Translations under genes and position numbers: made by a program
Notes under the pieces: generated by a model
The model's database searches: none
What the model was told of the DNA's origin: nothing
Seen by the model: only the letters and a program-made list of their open reading frames with translations
From: Halichondria panicea
Lineage: Eukaryota > Porifera > Demospongiae > Suberitida > Halichondriidae
DNA length: 64,000 bases
NCBI RefSeq assembly: GCF_963675165.1
Contig: NC_087378.1
Location: forward strand, 6,195,205 to 6,259,204
Direction of reading: 5' to 3'
Shown: one piece after another, positions 45,271-55,165 of the stretch
How the letters are laid out: every line of letters begins with the position of its first letter
Numbering within the stretch: position 1 is the first letter of the stretch

Positions 45271-45829
45271 AGTTAATTTGCTTGGAAACTACTCCCCTTT
45301 TCACCTAAGAAAAGGCTCAGGGGAGAGAGTAATTTTTTTAACTCCGTTATTGGACACGCCCACTTATGTGACCAAAAAGGATTGCCACATGAGCGGGCGT
45401 GTCCAACACGTAGTTGATATGTTAATTAAAATGTCCATCTATACTATAATGTTAATTGTGTCCTCCTTCAATATGCCACTATAAATTTACAGTTGTCCTA
45501 TAGGGGCATGCGTGAAGAATAATGTCACGCTCCCACAATGTTAACGTCCTAACAACTTGCGTTCCACCACTCACGCATGTACTATTTCTGTTGCTATATA
45601 GCCTCGAGTATAAAATACATTTCTGACGGTCTTGGATCAAAGCTGAATAAACACCCACACATTATGTAGTTATAGTGGTTTGTTCTAATTGTATTCCAAC
45701 CTTCCCTTTTTCATCCGAGCCCTTCCTTATACATGTAGATGAAAAAGGGAGTGGTTTCAAGTCAATGCAAATGTATATGAGAGTGTCATTGTAAAACTAA
45801 CAAAGCTTATCATTTGCCATGCAGCGTTA

Positions 45830-46215
45830 TTTGTATGTAGAACTTCTTTGTATATGTAGAACTTTCATCGTATGTAGAACTTCACCATGCAAATAAGAGT
45901 ATCATTTATATGTAGAACTTCACCATGCAAATAAGAGTATCATTTGTATGTAGAAAATCACCATGCAAATGAGAGTATCATTTGTATGTAGAACTTCACC
46001 ATGCAAACAAGAGAGAGCGTGTCATTTGTATGTAGAACTTCACCATGCAAATGAGAGTATCATTTGTATGTAGAACTTCACCATGCAAATGAGAGTATCG
46101 TTTGTAAGTAGAACTTCACCATGCAAATGAGAGTATCCTTTGTATGTAACTTCACATGCAAATAAGAGAGAGCGTGTCATTTGTATGTAGAACTTTACCA
46201 TGCAAATAATTTTAG
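45830..46215 (-). repeat. ~38-bp tandem array, right arm (about 9-10 units, inverted)
   Basis: Units read CATGCAAATGAGAGTATCAT then TTGTATGTAGAACTTCAC, the reverse complement of the left-arm unit. ATGCAAAT is intact in most units. Two units share the GAGAGAGCGTGTCAT variant with the left arm's first unit, so the two arms were copied as a block. Confidence 0.88.
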
Positions 46216-46301
46216 TACTAAATAAAAGAACTGGAGGTTTTGGCACTGATCACCCCCCATATGTATCATCTATGATTTCACATAGCAAATGTTTTTTATG
46301 C

Positions 46302-46520
46302 CTCGAGGTGTAGCCGCACGAGGGATACAGTAAAGCTGACTGTGTGTGTGTGTGCGTGTCTGTTCACGTTCCAGCTGTAACTGCTCAACGGTTGCAATAC
46401 GACGAAAGCTAACAGCTTCTATAGGCTTCCAGCCACGTTCTCTTGGATTTTGATTCGTGGATTAGCAAACTAAAGCTTCTTTCTAGAGTTATGGCTAGTT
46501 TGACTCACATTGAAGGCTGT
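46302..46520 (+). repeat. Dispersed repeat (CTCGAGGTGTAGCCGCACGA family)
   Basis: It shares CTCGAGRTGTAGCCGCACGA, GGGATA, ACGACGAAARCTA and ATTCGTGGATTAG with ~32486-32640. The second half resembles the 31.4-kb repeat family (GAGTTATGGCTAGTTTGAC). No coding capacity. Confidence 0.6.
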
Positions 46521-47786
46521 TGCAGTCTCTTCAGAATCTTTCATAGCATCATCTGTCGGCACAAACTTTCTATTCAACATATGAGTTAGCTTTGCACTAA
46601 AGCGCTAGCTTTTTGTTAGCTACAATACTCAGAAAATATCTGTTAAGACAGCTAGCTAGCTAGCAGTAGCCGACCAGCCATTTGTGAAATTGATCTCTTT
46701 GTACCCTTTAATTATTCCGGTGGATGTAATGCGCATGCGCGCTCATTCCCCATGTGTGAGAAAATAATATCCAAGATCCAGATCCAGGATCCTCCTGGCA
46801 GAATCATCTTTGTCTTAAGGGCCTGGTAAGCCACAAAACACAACAATATAGATAACAATATGCATGTACACAGGTCTTTTCTTCTTAGATATTATAATTA
46901 TACACTGAACTACAGATCCTGGAAGAATCAATTTTCTTCTTTCTTGAGGTCCTGGTAAGCCACATAATACAATAAATAACAACAATAGATGCATGTAAAT
47001 AAGTCTTTTCTTCTCAGTGACTTTATATAGATAAGCTAACTTTAATATAAAATTCATTATAGAAACTAATATAACACTCTAATAGTAATACTTTTGAGCG
47101 AAAGCAAAAACATGGCGAGAGGCATTAGCACAGCGCCAGCTTGAACACTAGTTTAGTTCAGCTTCCATAAACAGCACTTTCCCTGATCCATGATCATGTA
47201 CATGCATGAACACTCAGAAGACATTGCCTATGCTTGCATGAGTGCCTGTTACATGAGAACATTGACTACCAATGAACCAAAAGCAAAAATTAATAATGAC
47301 TGAACAGAATTTTTGCATCAATTAAAAAAAGTCATGTAACTCCTTTCAGACAATTTTCAGTTATTACATTTTCTACTACCATAACAACTTTTGTTGTTGA
47401 ACGTTTATAACTATGGTAATACAAAGTAAAATGACATGGAAAGTGGTAATTAAAAATAATTATTGTGTGAGTGAGCGAGCTTCTCCTTGCATTCAGGACA
47501 TACTCTCATTGGCTGGGCATGTGTGTGTGAGGGGGAAGGGTATATAGGATGTAACGTACGTTTTGCACAAATTGTACATGTAGATGTTTTGTGCATTCAA
47601 AATTAAGAGCTTGACCGTATGTATATATGTGCGTGTGAAGGATTTCAATTATAATAGCAAGAGCCCATAATAAAAGGAGAGAGTATTGAACGTAGTATAA
47701 TTATACACAGATGTATGCGGAAAGTAATGAGATTTCCTGCTTGGTAACTGACCATTCAGAGTGCCTGTAGCATGTGGAGCTGCTAC
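46521..47786. other. Spacer with local duplications
   Basis: A diverged direct repeat (AGGTCTTTTCTTCTTAG...GGTCCTGGTAAGCCACA, around 46820-47040) is visible. The orphan QPMRVCPECKEKLAHS fragment (minus, ~47475-47525) lies here. No gene is supported. Confidence 0.45.
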
Positions 47787-49517
47787 TTATCCCTTCGAGG
47801 CAGCAATAATATTATTGATGATACTTTCGCATATAATTATTTCATGCACGGTTACTATATTCAATACTCTCATTATAATTATGGACTCTTGATAACGGCA
47901 AATTACCTTTTTGTGTCTTTGCTGTTGTAGGAGGATCGCTCCCCTCATTCCTTGAGTCATCACTATTTTCATTCCTTGAGTCATCATTATCCTCATTCCT
48001 TGAGTCATCACTATCTTCATTCCTTGAGTCATCACTATCCTCATTCCTGGAATCATCACTCTTTCCAGTTACAGCAACTGCATAGAGAGTACAGTATTGG
48101 ATCACACTGCATGTGTACTTACATGACCGTATTGAGCTTACATTGTTGTGGCTGGAGGTAACCAGTAATTTCAGTGAAATTCCACTGTATAGCAATGTTT
48201 AAAGTAGTCCTGTCAATATCATCAGTTGCATCTGAATAAGAGTGGGTGTAGAAACAAAAGTATAAATGAACTAGAGCAATGACCCTGAGAGAGTACTATG
48301 CTTGTGTGTCAATCTCATGTGGGGGTTGTGTTGTACTCACTGATATCACAGTTGGCCTTCTCCACCAAGTACTGTACTATGTCTTTGCGTCCCCTGTAGC
48401 ATGGGTTGTGGAGAGGGGTCCAGTTCCAAGAGTCCCTTACACCTGTAGAACAAACAATATATGACAGACAAGCACAGTACATTATCACACTCACTCCTGG
48501 GGTCAACTTTGTCCTGCTCAACCAGTTCCTTCACTACACCCAACCTGCCCCTCCTACATGCTGCACACAGAAACCTGGGTTTGTCTTCATCACCACCACA
48601 GCCACGACTCTTCAGGTAGAGGGCAACATCCATACAGCCGTCATAATCATGCATATGGTCCATAGCTAGATCCAGTGGTGACTGTCCATTTTTATCCCTC
48701 AAATCTGCGCAATCATACAGTACTTTGAATACTCAACCACTTTAACAGGATCAATAAGAAAACATATAATTTTGTCGTAAATCTATACACTTGCGCAATT
48801 CACACTCATTCTTGGGGTCAACTTTGTGTTGCTCAACCACTTTCTTCACTACATCCAGCTTGCCCGGCGACATGCTGTACGCAGTAACTTGGCTTTGCCC
48901 TCATCACCATCACAACCACAGCTCACTAGGTACAGGGAAAGATCCATACAGCCTTTATGGTCAGACAAATAGACAGGATCCAGTACAATGTCCAGTGGTG
49001 ACCATCCCTCACATCTGTACATTGCAGACAGTCAAACACATAGTTACACGGAATTGTGTGTCTAATCAACTGGACAGAGATAAATACAAACAGCAGGAGA
49101 GTACATTATGGGAACAAAATACAAAACATGCTATCACATGCACTAAATCTCACTGAACTACTTACCAGTACTATATCCAACCTCCTGGATCAAGTACTCC
49201 ACCACCTCTTTATAACCTCTCACGCATGCATAGTGAAGTGGAAATCTGTTAAGCCACCCGCCACCCTTATCAGCATGAGCTCCATGGGTAACAAGCGTCT
49301 TCACAATCTCAAGGAAACCCCACTGGCAAGCCCAGTGTAATGGAGGCTCCCACGGTCTCCACTCCTCACTCCAGTAGAGCTGGTGGTTGGGGTCCGTCCC
49401 CTGTCCTAGCAGGGACCTTACTTCGATGATATCACAATTTTCTACAGCTTCATCTAAGTTTTGGCTAGCTTCTTTTGAGCTCTGTATAAATAGACCGATG
49501 GTTGGGGTGTCAGTCAT
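47787..49517 (-). CDS. Ankyrin-repeat protein with acidic Ser-rich repeats; one exon decayed
   Basis: Exon 1 (about 49517-49166, MTDTPTIGLFIQSSKEASQN) holds two to three ankyrin repeats (PPLHWACQWGFLEIVKTL, FPLHYACVRGYKEVVEYLI). Later exons at ~48703-48500 (SPLDLAMDHMHDYDGCMD, FLCAACRRGRLGVVKELV), 48446-48340 (TPLHNPCYRGRKDIVQYLV) and ~48232-48085 (TTLNIAIQWNFTEITGYL) carry more repeats. The next exon (~48078-47913) encodes five DDSRNE-type repeats. Between them, ~49020-48790 is a clear copy of the 48703-48500 exon (SPLDIVLDP, YLVSCGCDGDEGKAKLL). It lacks about 10 bases near its start and one G in the CGCCGGGCAAG run, so it cannot be read through. The 3' end of the gene is not defined. Ankyrin scaffold; partner unknown. 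Confidence 0.6.
47939..48058 (-). repeat. 24-bp coding tandem repeat, 5 units
   Basis: GATGACTCAAGGAATGA recurs with a 24-bp period, encoding SDDSRNED, SDDSRNED, NDDSRNEN and similar. Being a multiple of three it can change length without breaking frame. Repeated Ser-Asp-Asp is a casein-kinase-2-like context. Confidence 0.85.
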
Positions 49518-49532
49518 ACCATAGGTAAACAA

Positions 49533-50126
49533 AATTCTTTCGCATAATGACCATAGCTATACTTGTCTATTGACTATTATGCATGTCAATCATCAGTGAT
49601 CACACAGAGAATTACTTGATAATTTATGTGTAGTTTTTACAAGTAAACACCACATAGATTTATCTATTTATCTAAAGCTTCCTTACTCTAACTCAGAGTC
49701 TTGTTGATTTGTGTCCATGTGTGGAAGACAATGTTAAGCCTCAATGTGCAACAGCCTTAGCCTCAGCTCAAATAAACTTGAAACAACGGCGTACTCTTTC
49801 ACCCGGTACCCATTATAAACAAAAACTAAAAACTAACCAGGCAAAAGATTACATGTGAAGTGCGGCCTGGGATCGAGGCTATCCAAGCTATATTAAATAC
49901 AGCACATGTATAAAGCAACAGTAAGCAAATACACTCGGGATCTAACATTGTTCATCACAACACACCTGAACCCTTTCTTTTTGAGTATTAATTTTAGTTC
50001 ATAGACAACATCCACATTCAACATACTTTTTAGTACAAGTCAAAAGAAAACTAAAGTTTAAACAAAAATTAATGCTCAAAACTTATATTATATAATAATA
50101 TTATACTCTAAAACGATATGCATACA
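49533..50126. other. Spacer between ankyrin gene and CLINT1
   Basis: It contains a half-element GCGGCCTGGGATCGAGGCTA at 49861 related to the GCCTCGA MITE ends. AT-rich sequence precedes the CLINT1 stop codon. No gene is seen. Confidence 0.45.
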
Positions 50127-53100
50127 TCAAAATGGTCTCTGATATTGCATTCCAGTGTTCATCTGCGTGTTTGTCATACCACCGCCAAATCCAGTCATCT
50201 GCTGTGGTTGCATGTAGCCCATGTTTCCATATCCACTCGCACCACCACCATAGTTCATTCCCATTCCAGGTTGCCCCATTCCTTGCATGCCCATGTTGGG
50301 CTGTGGTCCCATCGCCATTCCTCTTGGCATTCCCATTCCAGGTTGCAGCGGTGCACTCATGCCAGGTTGCATTCCCATTCTACCAGGTTGGAATCCCATT
50401 CCAGACATCGATGCTCGTGACTGTTGTGGCATTGGTGAAGTGCTGATGTTGTAGTTAGGCCCAGAGAAGGAGGTGGGCCCCGATGAAAACGAAGGGTTAG
50501 TGGAAGTCGAAGGTGTGGTGGAAACACTAGACTGGGCGAGTTGGTTCATAGAAGGTCGACCAGTGCTTGACGCGATCTTGGGTTTGGCAGGACCCAATAG
50601 ATTGTCCATATCTATGTTAATGCCAGCAGCATTCCATATGGTAGAGGAAGCAGTGGTGGACACCTGGAAAAAAGGCAAATATTCCACTTGTGCGCATACA
50701 TGTACATACAATTATACCTGTGCCCAGACTTTTTTTAATATAAATGGTGCAAAATATGCTCATGCCTATTAGAACACAACAAATAGGTGAACAATTTTAC
50801 CTTTTCAGCTGGCTTGGGCTCTGACATATCGAGAAGTGAAGGTTGCTCTTGTGCAGTGGGAGTGGGCATGAGGAAAGAGCCACCAGTGGTAGGCTGGGGA
50901 GCCAATAGAGGCTGGAGAAGGGGGAGGGTGAATATCAAACATGGTAACTGTCCAGCAAACAATACAGTTGTCCGTAAGGTACAGGTACATGCATCTACAC
51001 TATAATAATGAAACCACTACTGGTGCTGATGCCTCGGTGGAGGTGCCAAAGCTACATAACATAAAGCTACTAATAGCTTTTACACACACATTATAAATTA
51101 TCATGATGAACATTTTCGCATTAATTAATTTTGCTGCATAGAATCCAGGAATCGCAGGTGTAGTAGACTATATTTAGTTAGGCTTAGGTCATTAGAGTTA
51201 TTTATACTTATGATTTCCTGTCCTTCCTGTTAGTCCTGTTTTGTGTGTATTTAAGTCAGTGTGCTGTGTATTATATTCAGTCTTACTGCCATGATATTGT
51301 TGCTTACTGAACCCCTATCAGTTTAGCTAGTGACTCAGCTAGGCTAATACACTACAACAGGGAACTCAAATAGTGGGTAATGATCGACCATGATTGTTGT
51401 AAAACGATCGATGTTCGAGTCTAAAAATTAATGGCCGCATCAGTAGAGCCTTGCAGCTCTCTTCTCACTGTTGCAGCTACCAATAGCTAGCATTCTAGTG
51501 CAGAGCTAACTACCTTAAGGTGACACATATTTTCACAGGTAGATTTGTTTGCGTTTTTACAGTTTTGTACATTTTGCGGTATAATTTTTTGTGAAATGTC
51601 GATCTGGATACATTAAACAAGAGGGCGGCCAATTATTTGCGAGTACTAATTTTTGCGATTTACTCTCATTCGCAGAAATAGCAGAAATTAATACACACGA
51701 AAATATGTCACCTTAAAGTACTGTAAGTAGAGTAGCAACACTCCATGGACAAGTTTTTCTACGCACTCTTCTGAAAAGGCTGCAATGGCATTCCAAGTAA
51801 GCTAAACTAGGCATAACTCGAGAACAAAGCATTATTTTGAAAATCCACAAATTAAAATCCATGACTAGAAGCCTATAGGAACTCTTACTTACACTTCATT
51901 GATCATTGAGCAGCTGTAGCAGTCTATATACAGATCGACACACACACAGACACACTACCATATACCACACTACCGTATACCTCGCTTGCGCATGCGCACC
52001 GCGGCATAATTATTATGTTAGGTTATGTATACACATCACCTAGGAGACAACTACAGCCAAATACACTGTAATTACCCGAGGCGCGTGAGCGGCCACGGGC
52101 ATAGTAGTCATTTGTCTTGTGATATCTGTTGCATTTATAGCATGGATAGTCTTCATACAACAAGTTATTAGTCTAAAGTTAAAGCTTCGTTGTCAAATAA
52201 AAGAGAGCAAAAGCTAAGAAGCTTGAACTTGCTCGCTGGCTGGGTACATGCGCTTTTTATTCGAGGTATACGCGTCCTTTATTCAAGGTATAGCTACACA
52301 TTTGCAGCTGAAGTGATCTTTTACCGATCTCTATTAAAAGTAGAATTGTAGTTTGTTGCTTCTTTATTAGAACACTCCTCTGGTTATTCAGCCTAAATAT
52401 CAACTACACTTAGGTGGGTGGCTCAATGTCAAAGCTCACAACAATTATATTATAGATGCTATAATTCACCCACTCCCCCCCACTGTGAAAAACGTATACA
52501 TACCTGAGACATCCCAGTTGAAGGTGTGCTCTGAAAGATTCCAAAGTCGGCAAACTGTGCTGGCTGCTGTGTGGGTTGTTGGGGAGCTGGTACAGATTGA
52601 AAGCCAGCAAAATCACCAAATCCACCACCTGCACACGCAGAAGAAAAGTCATACATTAACTCCCTCCAAGCACACTACAAAAACAAAATCTACTATGTAG
52701 AATGTGTACTATTATACAGAGGCATCTCGTGTCTAGCATTTTGTTTGTTAGGGCAGATCAGTGCATTATTTATGGTGGTCTAAATAAACTGAGGACCCTA
52801 CAGTGACACAAACTCACCAGCAGCTTGGCTTTCCTCTGGGGGTCCTTTAAAAGCTGCCTCAAAGTCAGCAAAGCCATCACCTCCACCGCTAGTCTTCTGT
52901 GGCTGCTGAGAGGGTGTGTCCCCAAATAACAGCCCCTGCTGTGCTAGGCCCGAGGCCCCCTGTTGTGTGGGAGCCGACTGTTGGGCAAAGGTGGCTGCTG
53001 CTCCGAGATCAACCAGTTTGGATGGTTGGCCTCCTGTCTTTCTGGCAGTGCTGGGAGAGTCTCGGTTCATCTTCTCAAAGCCACTGAAACTAAAGAAGAA

Positions 53101-54697
53101 AGAAGAGAAGCAAGAAAAAGCATTAGTATGTACAAATCATAACAAACTCAGGAATTGCAGATTAAAACTTGTATATACCTCAGATATAATTTTACTGTAA
53201 CATCAATTATTTTAGAGAATGTCACCCGTGATAATCACTTGTACATGTACGTACAGTACCTTGGTTCCGGTTCCGGCAATGGGCTGGAAGATGTATCTTT
53301 CTCAGGACTATCCTCATCCTCATCAGAGTGGGTGGAGTGAACAGGTCCTCGAGCATCCTCATCGTAATAAGTACCTTTGGAACGGGGCTCTTGTGAGTAG
53401 CGGTCACCTGAATGGAATGTACGAGCACTCAATCGTGTACATATGCAGTGAGCCCACAGTTCTCATGACAACAGTGAACAGCAAATAGATGATAGGCAAC
53501 ATTGTAAGTACATGTATACATATGTACAGTGCTGCAGCAGTAAGGTATTACATGTTGCAAGGGGTGAATATGATTGCAATGAATATTAAATGTATCACAC
53601 CACACATACAACTAAATGCACATGCAACTAAATGCACATGCACACAGAGTCTTACTGTATGATTTTTTGGTCTCATCGTTGGAGATGCCGACATATTTAT
53701 CACGATTGGTGCGAGCAGTCTTTCTTGCTTCTCTCAGTCTGTCTTCGTCTTGTAAAAAACCAACGATTTCCTTACTCTTCTGTCGGACTGGAGAAGAAAA
53801 AATACATGTCACCTTCTGTTTTGATACCACAACAACCAAATGCAGATTTGCTCAGCTGATATGATGGGCATATCTACAGTTGGGCAGCAGCAGGAAGTCA
53901 CCGATACCATAGAAGCTAGAGCACTGACTGACCACATTTCGAAGTGTGCCCAGATAAATACGCACATCTACAAATTGGATGTTTACAAAGAGTAAAGAGT
54001 TGTTGTGTCTTTAGCTGAGACAGATAAGCAATAAAGTAGGCATACCACAGCTACTCTCCATATCTCTGTATGTAGAACATTACTTATGCATACATGTACA
54101 AGTTTGCTGAATATTGAGTTATGCAGTAAAGCATGTTTAAAATGGGCCCTGTCACAATCGAGAGATGAACAACTAAAGAACCATACAACATCGGTGGTCA
54201 AAGGGCAACAAAAGCTATACATCAAGGAACTATCATGGGGATGATCTAAAAATGAAAGCCATACACTCACCATTGATTCCTTGATCCTTGCCCTGCTCAT
54301 CACTGAACTGGTAGTTCTCCAACGGCTTCATATCATAGACGTGCTCTCTAGCACTTGTGACCACTCGTTCCGAGCCGTTGAGAATCAGGTAGTTAAGTAG
54401 TAGAAGAGCCTGTGTGGGCGCGGCGTGTGTGTGTGTGTGTCAGGTACATGGGTTGGTGAACAGGAACAAGCTTAAGGAATACCTTGTAAGTTCGTCGCCA
54501 GTTCTTCTTTGCCTCAAACATTCGTTTCCACAGCATAGCCATGACCTCCGGATAGTGTTCGTAAGTGAATGTGTACTTGGCTAGTTGAGCCATTGTCGAT
54601 CCATGTGGGCCCCAGGTATCATCATTAGTGGCCTCCCGAACCTTGGTCTCTACATCAGAGTAGTTCATGACCACATTGGCCCTGTGTACATGAGTGA

Positions 54698-54740
<43 letters not shown>

Positions 54741-54836
54741 GCAGTTGGTTGGGGGTGTGTACATGTACCTAGTTTACTATTAAACTTATAGACTACCACC
54801 AAAAAACACTCACATTTTATCCACAAATCTTTGCAT
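50127..54836 (-). CDS. CLINT1: Clathrin interactor 1 / epsinR-like ENTH protein (9 exons, ~561 aa)
   Basis: Exons 54836-54814, 54681-54483, 54409-54271, 53787-53656, 53407-53260, 53089-52818, 52628-52504, 50911-50801 and 50663-50127 join in phase (562 codons). Residues ~1-150 are an ENTH domain: NVVMNYSDVETKVREATNDD, WGPHG, KKNWRRTYK, NGSERVVTSAREHVYDM and DEQGKDQGINVRQK. These match CLINT1/enthoprotin more closely than epsins 1-3. CLINT1 binds PI4P and clathrin/AP-1 at the trans-Golgi and endosomes and carries Vti1-type SNAREs. The tail has DFxxF/GFADF-type adaptor motifs (DGFADFEAAF, GGFGDFAGF, FADFGIF), NxxF/DLL-like SLLDMSEP, and a Met/Gly/Pro-rich end with repeated QPGMGM. A repeat cluster fills the 1.6-kb intron before exon 8. 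It is divergent with the Ki-67-like gene. Confidence 0.92.
51010..51990 (+). repeat. Dispersed repeat family, copy 2, with two nested insertions, in CLINT1 intron 7
   Basis: It has the same landmarks as 31376-31900 (GCTGATGCCTCGGTGGAGGT, AATGGCATTCCAAGTAAGC, end CACACTACCATATACC). It is interrupted by ~190 bp at ~51150-51370, which starts TGTAGTAGACTATATTTAG and ends ACACTACAACA (a TG...CA, LTR-like insert). It is interrupted again by the MITE at 51511-51720. Confidence 0.68.
51511..51720. mobile_element. Nested MITE with TTAAGGTGACA ends
   Basis: The left end TACCTTAAGGTGACACATAT (then TTTC) is mirrored by GAAAATATGTCACCTTAAAG then TA at the right. TA lies at both borders. It is inserted inside a copy of the dispersed repeat, hence younger than that copy. 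Confidence 0.7.
54697..54741. repeat. (GT)n microsatellite in CLINT1 intron 1
   Basis: An uninterrupted GT tract of about 40 bp; a shorter one sits at 54421-54440 in intron 2. Confidence 0.9.
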
Positions 54837-55165
54837 CGTGGCTTCTTTGTAGGATGAGGGTAACTTTAACGTACCTAGCAGCTTACAATTTCACAGCCAA
54901 CACAGAATAACGGAGTCGATAACTTAACAGAGCAATTGATGTCATCACGTGACAATAAGCAGCAGTGAAGGTAAGAAAGAACAGGAAAATGAAATTTCAA
55001 ACAACACATCTGATTGGACAATAACCAATCCAATTACAGATTCAAAAGTAGCGAATTTCTTTAGCGCTCAGTTTCTCAAGCTTTTGTTATAAAGCGGATC
55101 GAAGTTCGATTCCTTCGACTAGCCTAGCCAGTATTTTTTGGATCACTAGATCACAAGCTTAGAAA
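54837..55165. promoter_or_regulatory. Divergent promoter region of CLINT1 and the Ki-67-like gene
   Basis: The 329 bp between two opposite start codons must hold the 5' ends of both genes. It contains two inverted-CCAAT motifs (ATTGG at 55012 and CCAAT near 55025 and 55030). CCAAT boxes bound by NF-Y are common in animal cell-cycle promoters; their use here is inference. No TATA box is evident. Confidence 0.5.

Larger units (their letters stand above)
44910..46276. mobile_element. 1.37-kb foldback element with octamer-rich subterminal arrays
   Basis: The left end (CATAGATGATACAG ... ATGGGGGGTGATCAGTGCC, AAAACCTCCAG, ATTTAGTACTAAAAT) is mirrored at the right (ATTTTAGTACTAAAT, CTGGAGGTTTTGGCACTGAT, CACCCCCCAT ... 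GTATCATCTATG). Inside each end is a tandem array in opposite orientation (separate entries). The ~520-bp centre has no transposase. This is the architecture of a Foldback-type or long-TIR MITE. Confidence 0.75.

Noticed and set aside
45000-46215. Regular 38-bp repeats resembling a CRISPR array
   Set aside because: The units are contiguous tandem copies with no unique spacers, they occur in both orientations between inverted ends, and the context is a eukaryotic genome.
46800-47057. 80-codon minus-strand frame with repeated FCGLPGP
   Set aside because: It arises from a local direct duplication (GGTCCTGGTAAGCCACA) and contains Ile/Tyr-rich low-complexity sequence; no splice or family evidence.
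50118-50446. His/Ser-rich plus-strand frames
   Set aside because: Antisense shadows of the Met/Gly/Pro-rich C-terminal exon of CLINT1.
51150-51370. Solo LTR
   Set aside because: The insert begins TG and ends CA, but I could not find a matching 4-6-bp target duplication or a second copy, so it is only mentioned within the repeat entry.
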